From the NCBI RefSeq assembly GCF_003286415.2, contig NZ_CP043450.1, positions 1,240,001 through 1,304,000 of the forward strand: a stretch of DNA of 64,000 bases, written 5' to 3'. The stretch's first letter is position 1, and every line of letters starts with the position of its first letter. Below, piece after piece: positions 17,183 to 26,706 of this stretch. Origin of the DNA: Mucilaginibacter rubeus. Lineage in GTDB: Bacteria; Bacteroidota; Bacteroidia; Sphingobacteriales; Sphingobacteriaceae. The translations under genes and the position numbers were made by a program. A model generated the notes under the pieces. It had not been told where the DNA came from and ran no database searches. It was given only the letters and a program-made list of their open reading frames with translations.

Positions 17183-17719
17183 ATGAAAACTTTCGCAATT
17201 CCAACAAGAGAACAAGTAACTCCAGAAAACCAAGCCATATTTGATACATTAACCAAAGTAGTGGGCCGCGTGCCAAACCTGTTTGCAGTTTTTGCAACTT
17301 CAGACCATGCGCTTGCTAACTATATAACACTTTCAAACGGTAAAACATCATTGCGTGCTAAAGAAAAAGAAGCCGTAAACCTTATAGTAAGCCAGGTAAA
17401 TGATTGTGCTTACTGTTCTGCCGCCCACACTGCTATCGCTAAAATGAACGGTTTTACCGATGACCAGATCCTTGAAATTCGTGGTGGTTCAGCTTCATTT
17501 GATCCTAAAATTGATGCTTTGGTTAAAGTAGCCAAATCAATTACCGAGAATAAAGGTCATGCCGATCATCAAGTGGTTGAAAACTTTTACGCTGCCGGTT
17601 ATACACAAGCCAACCTGATTGACGTAGTTGTGGCCGTTGGCGATAAAACCATCACCAACTATGTATACGCTTTAACCCAGGTTCCAGTTGACTGGCCAGC
17701 TATCCCGGAAGTCAAATAA
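17183..17719 (+). CDS. Carboxymuconolactone decarboxylase / AhpD-like protein
   Basis: The 178-residue protein belongs to the CMD/AhpD superfamily. The redox motif is CAYCSAAHTAIAKMNGF: CxxC followed by His, as in AhpD-like peroxidases. Members reduce peroxides with a thiol partner. It lies directly after the AraC gene, which may induce it, and a strong hairpin follows. A decarboxylase role is unlikely because the CxxC pair marks the redox branch. Confidence 0.9.
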   Translation: MKTFAIPTREQVTPENQAIFDTLTKVVGRVPNLFAVFATSDHALANYITLSNGKTSLRAKEKEAVNLIVSQVNDCAYCSAAHTAIAKMNGFTDDQILEIRGGSASFDPKIDALVKVAKSITENKGHADHQVVENFYAAGYTQANLIDVVVAVGDKTITNYVYALTQVPVDWPAIPEVK

Positions 17720-17748
17720 TTGTCGATTTATAATTTAGTTTACGCTTT

Positions 17749-17780
17749 TATGCCCGCCTTGCTTCTGTAAGGCGGGCATA
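17749..17780 (+). terminator. Intrinsic terminator after the AhpD-like gene
   Basis: A 12-bp perfect stem (TATGCCCGCCTT and complement) with an 8-base loop lies 29 bp after the stop at 17719. The T-run after the stem is interrupted (ACTGTTTATTTTTAT). Confidence 0.75.
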
Positions 17781-17809
17781 ACTGTTTATTTTTATAAAAA
17801 ACCTATATC

Positions 17810-18427
17810 ATGAACTTTGCACGTTTTGCATTTACCGATGGGGTAAAAAAACTCCAGGAAAAATATGGCAGCCGCCCGGCTTACGCCCGTATGGAAAATA
17901 TGCTGGCCGATAAGGAGGGGATCACCGAGGCCGAACAAATGTTTATTGAAAGCCGGGATAGTTTTTACATGTCCAGCATAGGCGAAAACGGTTACCCGTA
18001 TATTCAGCACAGGGGAGGTCCCGCTGGTTTTATCAAGGTGATAGATAGCCATACGCTTGGTGTAGTTGATTTTAGGGGAAACAAGCAATATATTTCTGTT
18101 GGCAATGTGATGGCGCACCCGCAGGTATCTTTGTTTTTGATGGATTATCCGCATAAAACAAGGCTCAAAATCTACGCCGACGCCCGGATTGTTGAACTTG
18201 CCGATAATCCCGAATTGTTTGATTTGATTGATCCGTCAGAATATAAACACACCGCCGAACGGATGCTCATTTTTGATGTAAAAGCGTTTGATTGGAATTG
18301 CCCGCAGCATATTACGCCACGTTACACTGTTGAAGAGATCAAAGAAGCCTTCGCCCCGCAAAATGAGTATGTATTAAAGCTGGAATACGAAATAGCCAGG
18401 CTTAAAAAACAGCTGGAAGAAAAGTAA
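17810..18427 (+). CDS. Pyridoxamine 5'-phosphate oxidase-family flavin-binding protein
   Basis: The 205-residue protein has the split-barrel FMN-binding fold of PNPOx-like proteins. SRDSFYMSSIGENGYPYIQH and GFIKVIDSHTLGVVDFRGN are the strands and loop that hold FMN phosphate. A coiled tail (LKLEYEIARLKKQLEE) follows at the C-terminus. Members bind FMN or F420 and reduce diverse substrates; vitamin B6 synthesis is not implied. It precedes the glyoxalase-family gene by 64 bp. Confidence 0.85.
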   Translation: MNFARFAFTDGVKKLQEKYGSRPAYARMENMLADKEGITEAEQMFIESRDSFYMSSIGENGYPYIQHRGGPAGFIKVIDSHTLGVVDFRGNKQYISVGNVMAHPQVSLFLMDYPHKTRLKIYADARIVELADNPELFDLIDPSEYKHTAERMLIFDVKAFDWNCPQHITPRYTVEEIKEAFAPQNEYVLKLEYEIARLKKQLEEK

Positions 18428-18491
18428 GCTGCTTTGATAATTATGTTTCAATAGTTTACCTTAGTTGCAGATAACAACCAGTGGTAAACCG

Positions 18492-18917
18492 ATGAGCAAT
18501 AACCAGCAAATAATTCCGATGCTTGCCTATGAAGATGGCCTTGCGGCTATGGGCTGGTTATGTGATGTATTTGGGTTTACCGAAAACATGCGGATGACGG
18601 ATGACGCTGGTCGCCTTGCTCACGGTGAGCTAAAAATGGGCGATAGCCTGGTGATGCTGGCCGAGCCTTCACCTAATTATCAGGGGCCGGCGCATCATGC
18701 TCAAAATTGTGAAACTGCTGCCAAATGGGGCACAGTGCCTTACATTATAAACGGCGTTTTAGTTTATGTAGATGACGTTGTAGCTCATTATAATATTGCG
18801 AAAAGCAAAGGCGCGATCATACTAAGCGAGCTTGAATATGGCTTTCCAGGTACCCGTTATCGCGCTGCTGATCTTGAAGGGCAACGCTGGATGTTTATGC
18901 AAATTGAAAAAAATTAA
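18492..18917 (+). CDS. VOC-family (glyoxalase/bleomycin resistance-like) protein
   Basis: The 141-residue protein is a VOC-fold member of the PhnB/glyoxalase-like type. IIPMLAYEDGLAAMGWLCDV and FGFTENMRMTDDAGRLAHGE form the first beta-alpha-beta-beta-beta module. LVYVDDVVAHYNIAKSKGA and EYGFPGTRYRAADLEGQRW form the second. ATG 18492 is chosen over an in-frame TTG 27 bases upstream. The reaction is unknown. The next gene starts 8 bp downstream, so the two are co-transcribed. Confidence 0.85.
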   Translation: MSNNQQIIPMLAYEDGLAAMGWLCDVFGFTENMRMTDDAGRLAHGELKMGDSLVMLAEPSPNYQGPAHHAQNCETAAKWGTVPYIINGVLVYVDDVVAHYNIAKSKGAIILSELEYGFPGTRYRAADLEGQRWMFMQIEKN

Positions 18918-18925
18918 ACCACCTT

Positions 18926-19459
18926 ATGACTGCACTGTTTCACTTTTTATTTGTAGTACTCAAATCATATCTACTTGCCCTTATTTATGCGCCCATCGTT
19001 TGGTTTTTATGGGTACTGATCCTGAAAGCCCGGAAAAAGTATACCGGTTTTAAATGGTCAAGAGTATTTAAAGTTTATACTGTTGTCGCCCTTTTACTCA
19101 TCGTTTTTTCATTCACCTATTATGGCGATCACGGTCTTGGCGACAGCTCACGTATTCCATTAGGGCATGGTGAAGCAATACTGGAAAACGATCAGTCCGC
19201 TTATTTTGAACCTAAAGATAAAAGTGAACAGATTCATGTAAAAGTATTTGCCTTGAAAGGGGATAACCTTTGTATGGCAGTTGATTCGGGATACAAAGTA
19301 TACAATTTAAAGACTAAGGGCGTTGTTAACTTCAGCGAAGGGCAAATGTATGATGCCTTTGCTTTTTCGTACGGCTTACCTTTGTCGCTCCAGTTGCGGG
19401 GCTTCAGGCCTCAATATGACGAGTACTGGAACGGATGGCGGTTTTGGCTGTTGCCGTAG
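18926..19459 (+). CDS. Membrane protein of unknown function
   Basis: The 177-residue protein has two N-terminal membrane helices (LLALIYAPIVWFLWVLILKA and VYTVVALLLIVFSFTYYG). A soluble region of about 110 residues follows (SAYFEPKDKSEQIHVKVFAL), which probably lies in the periplasm. No family is recognised. It sits 8 bp after the VOC gene. Confidence 0.65.
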   Translation: MTALFHFLFVVLKSYLLALIYAPIVWFLWVLILKARKKYTGFKWSRVFKVYTVVALLLIVFSFTYYGDHGLGDSSRIPLGHGEAILENDQSAYFEPKDKSEQIHVKVFALKGDNLCMAVDSGYKVYNLKTKGVVNFSEGQMYDAFAFSYGLPLSLQLRGFRPQYDEYWNGWRFWLLP

Positions 19460-19718
19460 CAGATTTTAACTTTAAATTGATGTAATTGGCTTTGAATAGC
19501 TAATTTTTAACCAAAACCTTTACAGATTGTTATCGTACACGGATATTATAGATATTTTTGTGCCTTGTAGGCAAAAGGTACATTAATAATGTCCATGTAC
19601 TAACAGCAGGTTAATACTGTAATAAATACAGTTGTACTTTATTACTTTATTTATAATTTTATAAATGCAATACACTAAGGGGCTTGGCCTGTTATAAACC
19701 AAACTATAAATTTTGTTA

Positions 19719-20951
19719 ATGGAAGTTACGACTAAAGGGGTAAAAGGCAGCCAGTTAAAAAATATGATCATTAAAAGGCTTTATTTTAATAAGGCCATGT
19801 CGTGTGCTGGATTAAGTGAGTTATTTGATAAAAGTATCCCTTCTATAGCTAAAGCTATAAATGAATTAATGCATGAGGGCTTTGTGGTTGAGCAGGGTTA
19901 TGCCCCGTCAAGCGGTGGGCGCCGGCCGTTAATGTACTCGGTAAAATCAAGTGCCATGCATATCTTGGCTATCGCGCTTGATCAGCTCACGGCCCGCATA
20001 CAGATGTTTGATTTATTGAACAATCCGGTTGCAGATATGCTCACCTTTGAGCTTAAACTGCTTAATAACCCGGATGCTTTACCTAAACTGGTTGAAGAGA
20101 TCAATAGTTACATCGCGCATAGTGGCATTTCTAAAGATAAAATCGCAGGCATTGGCATTGGTATGCCCGGATTTATAAATATCACCGAAGGTATCAACTA
20201 CACTTATCTGGATGCCGGCGGACAAAGCTTAACCGCCTATCTCACTTCAAAAACAGGTATCGCTACTTATATCGATAACGACTCGAGTCTTATAGCGCTT
20301 GCCGAGCAAAAGTTTGGTATTGCCAAAGCACAGCAGGAAGTTATGGTGATAAACCTGGGTTGGGGTATTGGTTTGGGGATGATTGTAAACGGCAAACTCT
20401 TCCGCGGACATAATGGCTTTGCAGGTGAACTAAGCCATATCCCACTGTCGGAAGATGGCTCCCTTTGTGAGTGCGGTAAACGCGGTTGTCTTGAAGCCGA
20501 GGCTTCATTACTTGTTGTGGCCCGAAAAGCCATTGAAGGTATTAAAAAAGGTCGTGTAACCAGTTTAAAATATAATGAGGAGGATCATTCTAAGCTAATA
20601 GGTGATGCCCTTTTGGATGCAGCGAACAATGGTGATCAGTTTGCGATCGAGTTGCTTTCTGACGCAGGTTATAAAATAGGGAAGGCCATTGCAATCCTTA
20701 TCCACATCATGAATCCGGCTATCATTGTTTTGAGTGGTCGCGGCGCTAAAGTGGCTAAGATCCTAACAGCACCTATGCAGCAGGCATTACATAAATACTG
20801 TATCCCGCGCCTTGCCGCCGGTACCGAACTGCTGGTATCCGAACTTGGTTTTGATGCCGAACTCATCGGTGCAGCCGTACTGGTAATGGAAAACTTTGAC
20901 CGTGTGGTAAAAACTAAAGCCGTTAAAGCAGCCAAGAGCGCGGCGGCGTAA
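19719..20951 (+). CDS. ROK-family transcriptional regulator (NagC/XylR type)
   Basis: The 410-residue protein has an N-terminal winged helix (SCAGLSELFDKSIPSIAKAI, NELMHEGFVVEQGYAPSSGG) and a ROK sugar-kinase-like domain. The ROK signature is present (GIGIGMPGFINITEGINY), as is the zinc motif CECGKRGCLEAEAS. This is the repressor type that responds to a sugar ligand rather than a kinase, because of the DNA-binding domain. The start is the ATG at 19719, not the TTG six bases earlier. No sugar operon adjoins it; its targets are probably elsewhere. Confidence 0.88.
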   Translation: MEVTTKGVKGSQLKNMIIKRLYFNKAMSCAGLSELFDKSIPSIAKAINELMHEGFVVEQGYAPSSGGRRPLMYSVKSSAMHILAIALDQLTARIQMFDLLNNPVADMLTFELKLLNNPDALPKLVEEINSYIAHSGISKDKIAGIGIGMPGFINITEGINYTYLDAGGQSLTAYLTSKTGIATYIDNDSSLIALAEQKFGIAKAQQEVMVINLGWGIGLGMIVNGKLFRGHNGFAGELSHIPLSEDGSLCECGKRGCLEAEASLLVVARKAIEGIKKGRVTSLKYNEEDHSKLIGDALLDAANNGDQFAIELLSDAGYKIGKAIAILIHIMNPAIIVLSGRGAKVAKILTAPMQQALHKYCIPRLAAGTELLVSELGFDAELIGAAVLVMENFDRVVKTKAVKAAKSAAA

Positions 20952-20962
20952 TGCAACAAAAA

Positions 20963-21051
20963 TGTCATTGCGAGGAGGAACGACGAAGCAATCGCATACT
21001 ATACAGGGCGGACCTGCATAGCATGCGATTGCCGCGCTTCGCTCAATGACA
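20963..21051. repeat. REP-like long palindrome, copy 1
   Basis: TGTCATTGCGAGG at the left and an inverted arm ending CTCAATGACA at 21051 enclose a small central hairpin, CAGG-GCGGA-CCTG. It has the same design as the copies at 27265 and 29314. It lies between the convergent stops at 20951 and 21055, so it probably also terminates transcription both ways. Confidence 0.85.
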
Positions 21052-21054
21052 CGT

Positions 21055-21915
21055 TTATAAAACATCTCCAAACACCCTCCCCGAATAATCCATCGCTTCC
21101 TTAAATTTATCCATATTAAGCCCTGTTGGCTCGTCTTGCGTGTTAAGATAAGCTATCAGGTTTTCGGTGGCGATATTGCCTGTAAGGTCATCTTTGGCCA
21201 TTGGACAGCCTCCGTAGCCTTTAAGGGCAGTATCAAAACGTTTACAACCGCTTTGGTAGGCTGCGGCTATTTTAGGCTGCCAGGTATCAGGCGTAGAATG
21301 CAGGTGGATGCCAAATTCGGTATCCGGGAATAAATGGCAAAGGTTTGGGTAAATACTGCTGATCTGTTCTGCATTCGCAATACCTATGGTATCGGCAAGG
21401 GCTATATTTTTTATTCCTTCAGCAACAAGCTTTTCTGCCCAGTGTTCAATGATGCCGGTATTCCATTCATCGCCATAAGGGTTCCCGAAGCCCATAGACA
21501 GATAAACCAGTAATTGCTTACCGTTTTCATTACTCAATTCATTTATCCGCTGCACAGTTTCAAAGGCCTGCTCAATGGTAGAGTTTGTATTTCGGAGCTG
21601 AAAAGTTTCGGATATGGAAAAAGGATAACCGAGATAGGTGATCTCCTCATGTTTAACCGCGTCTTCGGCGCCCCGGTAATTGGCAATGATAGCCAGTAGC
21701 TTCGAGCTGGTACTACTCAGATCGAGTTTCTTTAATACCTCTGCCGTATCCTGTAACTGGGGGATAGCTTTAGGAGATACAAAACTGCCGAAGTCAATCG
21801 TATCAAAACCCACTTGTAAAAGCAGGTTAATATATTCGGCCTTTACATCGGTAGTAATAAAATCATGAATACCCTGCATGGCATCGCGGGGGCACTCGGT
21901 TATTTTGATTGCCAT
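21055..21915 (-). CDS. Hydroxymethylglutaryl-CoA lyase-like protein
   Basis: The 286-residue TIM-barrel enzyme should cleave HMG-CoA into acetoacetate and acetyl-CoA, a step in leucine degradation. The N-terminus has TECPRDAMQG with the catalytic Arg and Asp. The metal-binding HLH motif is in GIHLHSTPDTW. The active-site loop is GYGGCPMAKDDLTGNIATEN with the conserved Cys. It is a little shorter than many HMGL proteins (about 300). It is alone in the window; no leucine-catabolic partner is nearby. Confidence 0.88.
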   Translation of the reverse strand: MAIKITECPRDAMQGIHDFITTDVKAEYINLLLQVGFDTIDFGSFVSPKAIPQLQDTAEVLKKLDLSSTSSKLLAIIANYRGAEDAVKHEEITYLGYPFSISETFQLRNTNSTIEQAFETVQRINELSNENGKQLLVYLSMGFGNPYGDEWNTGIIEHWAEKLVAEGIKNIALADTIGIANAEQISSIYPNLCHLFPDTEFGIHLHSTPDTWQPKIAAAYQSGCKRFDTALKGYGGCPMAKDDLTGNIATENLIAYLNTQDEPTGLNMDKFKEAMDYSGRVFGDVL

Positions 21916-21916
21916 T

Positions 21917-22050
21917 TTTTGGAAGTCTTAGGTTTTAAGTCGCAAGTCTGAAGTCTTGAGTCTTAAGTCAAATCTCATCAATTTAGTTTACAAAACATAA
22001 AACGTCCAACTTAAAACTTCTGATTTAGGACTTAGAACTTGCAGCTTAAA
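21917..22050. repeat. Facing pair of degenerate 7-bp tandem arrays (AAGTCTT type)
   Basis: On the plus strand, words such as AAGTCTT, AGGTTTT, AAGTCGC, AAGTCTG and GAGTCTT follow one another with exact 7-base spacing (about 21919-21968). On the minus strand the region about 21990-22050, right after the ndh stop, reads AAGCTGC, AAGTTCT, AAGTCCT, AAATCAG, AAGTTTT with the same period. The two arrays are in inverted orientation and could pair as a long, mismatched hairpin. Confidence 0.75.
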
Positions 22051-23364
22051 CTAATCAACCGTATTAGGCAAATGCTGATCTTCCGTTAAGCCTTCGCGCT
22101 CAAATTTGCGGATTATAAGCCTTGTACCGCCATTATAGGTCACATAGCTCGATACCCAGTTAATGAATACGATCACCTTGTTACGGCCTCCTAAAAGCGA
22201 TATCAGGTGCACAAACATCCACACCAGCCATGCAAAAAATCCCTGGAACTTTACTTTACCCAAATCGGCCACCGCTTTATTGCGGCCAATGGTTGCCAAC
22301 GAGCCTTTATCATTGTATTTAAAAGGTGAGGTTTGTTCGCCGTTGATGATATGAATGATGTTTTTAGCTACATGCTGCCCCATCTGTATCGCTACCTGTG
22401 CCACACCGGGGTGTCCTTTAGGCGTTTCGTCGGTGATCATTGCTGCTACGTCGCCAATTGCAAACACATTGTTAAAGCCAGCTACGCGACCAATGCTATC
22501 TACCTTTATTCTATTGCCACGTTCAATAGCGTCCTTATCAAAACCTTCGGGAATAACACCCATAACTCCGGCACTCCAGATCACGTTTTTGGTACGGATG
22601 GTTTTACCGCCTTCAAATTTAATCTCTTCGCCATTATAGCTTTCCACCTTTACGCCGGTTAGCACCTCAACGCCCATATTGGAGAGGAAAGTGCGTGCGG
22701 CGTTTGATGCCTGCTCGGAAAAAGGCCCAAGTACTTTCGGCAAAAAGTCGACCAGGTAAACCTTCATATCCTCTTTCTTGAGTTCTGGATAATCTTTGGT
22801 TAAAACGTGGTTTCGGAGCTCGGCAAGCGAGCCTGCTAGCTCAACACCGGTTGGTCCGGCTCCTACCAGCACAAAGGTAAGGTAAGGATCGCGCTCGGCC
22901 TTGCCAACTTTAAGCAGGGCCTCCTCAATGTTCTGCAAAATAGAATACCGGAGGTTCAGCGCCTCAGGGATTGATTTCATCGGCATAGCATAATGCTCGA
23001 TGTCCTTATTGCCAAAAAAGTTGGTGGTTGAGCCGGTTGCTATTACCAGGTAATCATAAGCTATATTGCCTATGGTTGTTTCGAGCATGTTGCTATCCGC
23101 ATCAACCCTGGTTACCTCAGCAATCCTAAACCGGAAGTTTTTCTGACTGGCAAAATTCTTCCTTAATGAAAAAGCTATCGACTCCGATTCAAGGCTGCCC
23201 ATAGCCACCTGGTATAACAGGGGCTGAAATGTATGGTAGTTGTGCTTATCAAGCATCAAAACGTCAACCGGTTTGTCCTTTAGTTGCTTTGCCACCTGCA
23301 GACCGCCGAAGCCGCCGCCCACTATCACTACTAAAGGAAATTTGGAATTATTGGATGTATTCAT
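22051..23364 (-). CDS. ndh: Type II NADH:quinone oxidoreductase
   Basis: The 437-residue flavoprotein moves electrons from NADH to quinone without pumping protons. An N-terminal FAD Rossmann motif (VVIVGGGFGGLQVAKQL) and a second NADH-binding motif (TFVLVGAGPTGVELAGSLAE) are present, with YLVIATGSTTNFFG and the later FAIGDVAA FAD site. The C-terminal hydrophobic region (FFAWLVWMFVHLISLLGGRN) anchors it to the inner membrane. It is transcribed separately from secDF. The array at its 3' end is described separately. Confidence 0.92.
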   Translation of the reverse strand: MNTSNNSKFPLVVIVGGGFGGLQVAKQLKDKPVDVLMLDKHNYHTFQPLLYQVAMGSLESESIAFSLRKNFASQKNFRFRIAEVTRVDADSNMLETTIGNIAYDYLVIATGSTTNFFGNKDIEHYAMPMKSIPEALNLRYSILQNIEEALLKVGKAERDPYLTFVLVGAGPTGVELAGSLAELRNHVLTKDYPELKKEDMKVYLVDFLPKVLGPFSEQASNAARTFLSNMGVEVLTGVKVESYNGEEIKFEGGKTIRTKNVIWSAGVMGVIPEGFDKDAIERGNRIKVDSIGRVAGFNNVFAIGDVAAMITDETPKGHPGVAQVAIQMGQHVAKNIIHIINGEQTSPFKYNDKGSLATIGRNKAVADLGKVKFQGFFAWLVWMFVHLISLLGGRNKVIVFINWVSSYVTYNGGTRLIIRKFEREGLTEDQHLPNTVD

Positions 23365-23551
23365 GAGCAGGTTATTATTAAAAAATTATTCTTTTACAGA
23401 CACTTGCGATCTATTATACAGGTGTTGCACAATCACCGTGCCGCCAATGCTGATGCATACTGAAGTACAGTGCAATTATACCTCATTGTTTACGATATGC
23501 AACACCCACTGTCGGCTGTTTTTATATTTTTTGTTGCGATTGGGCTATAAC

Positions 23552-23582
23552 AAAAAAGGCCCCAAATTACTTTGGAGCCTTT
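23552..23582 (-). terminator. Intrinsic terminator of secDF
   Basis: AAAGGCTCCAAA and its near-complement (one mismatch) form a 12-bp stem with a 4-base loop followed by a T-run on the minus strand, 20 bp after the secDF stop. Confidence 0.8.
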
Positions 23583-23601
23583 CAGTTATTTAAACTTTAT
23601 T

Positions 23602-26592
23602 TTATTTAAGGTCTTTCTTTCCAAAGTCAACGATTACCGGTGTTGCCACACAGATCGACGAGTATGTACCGAAAAGAACACCAATTAATAACGCGAATGA
23701 GAAGCCTTTGATCACATCACCACCAAAGATGAACAATACTAACAATACGAATACCACGGTTAAAGCAGTGATAATGGTACGGCTTAATGTACTGTTGATG
23801 GCTTTGTTGATAACCTCTTCTGGTTTTTCGTTTTTGTTAGAGTGCTCAAGGAATTCACGGATCCTGTCAAATACTACCACGGTATCGTTAATCGAGTAAC
23901 CGATAACTGTAAGGATAGCCGCGATAAACGCCTGGTCAATATCCAATGAGAATGGAAGGAAACCATTGAACAATGAGAAGAACGATAATACCAACAGCGC
24001 ATCGTGAGCTGTAGCGATCATCGCGCCTAAGCTGAACTGCCATTTACGGAAACGGATCAGGATGTAAGCCGAGATCACGAAGATGGCAAACAATACAGTA
24101 TAAATAGCTGATGTTTTTAACTCATCGGCAATGGTAGCACTTACTTTTGAACCACCCAAAATGTTGCTGTCGCTGATTTTGGTTTCGGCTTTATTAGCTA
24201 ATGTGCTCACCAATGTAGCGCGTACTTTAGCATCTGCAGCGGTTGAGTTATCATTAAACAGGTAGTTGGTTGTGATACTGAATTTATCGGTACCCATGGT
24301 TTTAACCTCGGTACTGCGACCTAAAGTAGCATCAATGGCCTCGTGGATCTGCTCGGTAGTAACAGTTTTGTTAGGGAAGCTAACGATGTAGTTACGGCCT
24401 CCTTCAAAGTCAACACCGTAGGTAAAGCCGCGGGTGAAGATAGATACCAAACCAGCAGCAATGAACAAGCCTGAGAAAATGTAGAACTTACCGCGGTTTT
24501 TTACGAACGCGAAGTTTGCATTTTTAAAGGTATGTGAGCTCCATGGGTTAGAGAATTTGATATCCATGCCTTTATCAAGCATCCACTCAAATATAACCCT
24601 TGAAATCAATAATGAACAGAACAATGAAGTAGCGATACCGATCATCAAAGTAGTTGCAAAGCCCTGGATAGGACCTGAACCGAACACAAACAGGATTAAA
24701 CCGGTAAGGAATGTACTGATCTGTGAGTCAAGGATTGAAGGTAAAGCGTGTTTGAAACCGTCAGAAACAGCAACCCTTAATGATTTGCCTAAGCCGAGCT
24801 CTTCACGTACACGTTCGTAAACCAATACGTTAGCATCTACCGCAATACCCAAGGTTAATACGATACCTGCAACACCCGGTACAGTTAATACCGCGCCTAA
24901 GCTGGTTAATACACCCATCAGGAAGAAGATGTTGATAACTACCGCAACTACCGCTACAGTACCTGCACGGTTGTAGTAAGCAATCATGAAGATCAACACT
25001 ACCACCAAACCTAAAACACTTGAAGTGATACCTGCAGTAATAGCTTCCTGACCTAATGACGGACCTACAATTGACTCAGATACGATGTGAGCAGGAGCAG
25101 GTAAACGGCCAGCTTTTAATACGTTGGCTAAGTCGCGGGTGTCATCAATGGTGAAGTTACCAGAGATTGACGATACACCACCTGAAATTTCGTTTTGTAC
25201 AGTAGGAGCAGAGTATACGTTATCGTCCAATACGATGGCGATAGCTTTTTTGTTAGTACCAGATGATGCTTCGGCAGTAACGGCACGCCATTTTTGAGCA
25301 CCTTCTGAGTTCATGATCATCACAACCTCGGGGCTGCCTTTCTGGTCGTTATCAGCACGGGCATCGTTAATTACGTCGCCTGACAGTACAGGGCCATTAT
25401 CAGCACCGGTAAGTTTAATAGCGTATAAGGCGAAAGTTTTAGTGTTTTTAACCGGTTTTACTTCCCACAAAAATTTGATGTTACGTGGGATAACCGCCAA
25501 AACATCCGCGCTGTGCAGGTATGAGTTAACTTTAGCAGTATCTTGTAATGGAGCATAACCAACAACCGGGCCAGGGCCTAATTGCTGCTGACCGTTTGCA
25601 CCCTGGCCAACATTTAATGACATTACAGCAAACAGCGGGTGCTGTGAAGCCAATTTTGTTTTGCTTAATGAAGCAGCTGAAGTATCGTTTTTAGCAGCGT
25701 TTTTCTGAACCTTGCTTAACAATGAACTACCTTTAGCAGTATCTGCTTTTCCGGCAGCAAGTTTAGCAGTAGTATCAGCTTTTGCTGATTTACCTGTATC
25801 GGCTTTAGCTGTTTTGCTTTTAGCTGCAAGCAGGTTATCAACGTTGATCAGGTATTGGTAAGCCTCAGCGTTGTCAAAAGTTTCGTAAAACTCCAATTTT
25901 GCCGAACCTGAAAGCAATTTACGAACACGCTCCGGCTCTTTAACACCTGGCAACTCAACCAAAATCCTGTTTGAACCTTGTTGCAACTGAATGTTAGGCT
26001 GGGTTACACCAAACTGGTTGATACGGGTGTTCAAAACAGTAAATGATTGTTTAACCGCTGTTGAAGCCAGATCCTCAAGGTAAGTTTTAACCTCGCTGTT
26101 TGAAGCATTAAACTTCAGGTGGTCCTGGTTATCTTTTGTTGAAAAGATGGCGGCAAGCTTACCGTTAGGGTTTAGCTTTTCGTATTCGCTTACAAATAAC
26201 GCGATGTAATCTTTCTGGTTGGTTTGAGCGTTAGCCTGTAATTTATCGGCATTAGCCAAAGCCTGGTTAAAAGTAGCATCAGGATTGTTATTGGCGATTT
26301 TCCTAACAAGTTCATCAAGCTGGATCTGCATGGTAACGTTCATACCACCCTTAAGGTCCAAACCTAATGCAATTTCCCTTTGCTTTACATAAGCATAGTC
26401 ATGTTTTAACAGCGGATATACCGGCTGGTTAGAGATCGAATCTAAATAAGTTTTCTCTTTTGTAGAATCTCCTTTGGAGTATTCCCTGGCATCACTCTCA
26501 ACTTTATGGGCCACCCACGTAAATGATAGCTGGTATAAGCACACCACTGCCAGTAGTATGGCGAAAAATTTAATAACCCCTTTGCCTTGCAT
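23602..26592 (-). CDS. secDF: Protein translocase subunit SecDF (single chain)
   Basis: The 996-residue protein fuses SecD and SecF, as is typical in Bacteroidota. It uses the proton gradient to pull proteins through SecYEG. The first half has one N-terminal helix, the large P1 domain (LDLKGGMNVTMQIQLDE) and the SecD helices (VDANVLVYERVREELGLGKS). The second half starts near residue 695 and has GVDFEGGRNYIVSF and the SecF motif GYSINDTVVVFDRIREFLE. Residues about 255-315 are a low-complexity insertion rich in Ala, Lys, Thr and Asp (AKADT copies). It is probably transcribed alone. Confidence 0.96.
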   Translation of the reverse strand: MQGKGVIKFFAILLAVVCLYQLSFTWVAHKVESDAREYSKGDSTKEKTYLDSISNQPVYPLLKHDYAYVKQREIALGLDLKGGMNVTMQIQLDELVRKIANNNPDATFNQALANADKLQANAQTNQKDYIALFVSEYEKLNPNGKLAAIFSTKDNQDHLKFNASNSEVKTYLEDLASTAVKQSFTVLNTRINQFGVTQPNIQLQQGSNRILVELPGVKEPERVRKLLSGSAKLEFYETFDNAEAYQYLINVDNLLAAKSKTAKADTGKSAKADTTAKLAAGKADTAKGSSLLSKVQKNAAKNDTSAASLSKTKLASQHPLFAVMSLNVGQGANGQQQLGPGPVVGYAPLQDTAKVNSYLHSADVLAVIPRNIKFLWEVKPVKNTKTFALYAIKLTGADNGPVLSGDVINDARADNDQKGSPEVVMIMNSEGAQKWRAVTAEASSGTNKKAIAIVLDDNVYSAPTVQNEISGGVSSISGNFTIDDTRDLANVLKAGRLPAPAHIVSESIVGPSLGQEAITAGITSSVLGLVVVLIFMIAYYNRAGTVAVVAVVINIFFLMGVLTSLGAVLTVPGVAGIVLTLGIAVDANVLVYERVREELGLGKSLRVAVSDGFKHALPSILDSQISTFLTGLILFVFGSGPIQGFATTLMIGIATSLFCSLLISRVIFEWMLDKGMDIKFSNPWSSHTFKNANFAFVKNRGKFYIFSGLFIAAGLVSIFTRGFTYGVDFEGGRNYIVSFPNKTVTTEQIHEAIDATLGRSTEVKTMGTDKFSITTNYLFNDNSTAADAKVRATLVSTLANKAETKISDSNILGGSKVSATIADELKTSAIYTVLFAIFVISAYILIRFRKWQFSLGAMIATAHDALLVLSFFSLFNGFLPFSLDIDQAFIAAILTVIGYSINDTVVVFDRIREFLEHSNKNEKPEEVINKAINSTLSRTIITALTVVFVLLVLFIFGGDVIKGFSFALLIGVLFGTYSSICVATPVIVDFGKKDLK

Positions 26593-26706
26593 TGAATTTG
26601 TAATATGTAATAAATTAGTTTATAAGCTTTTTTAATAAGGCAGCAAATCTAATAAAATTTCGTAAGGACAAAATTTTAAATTAAAACAAAATGATGACAA
26701 AAAATG

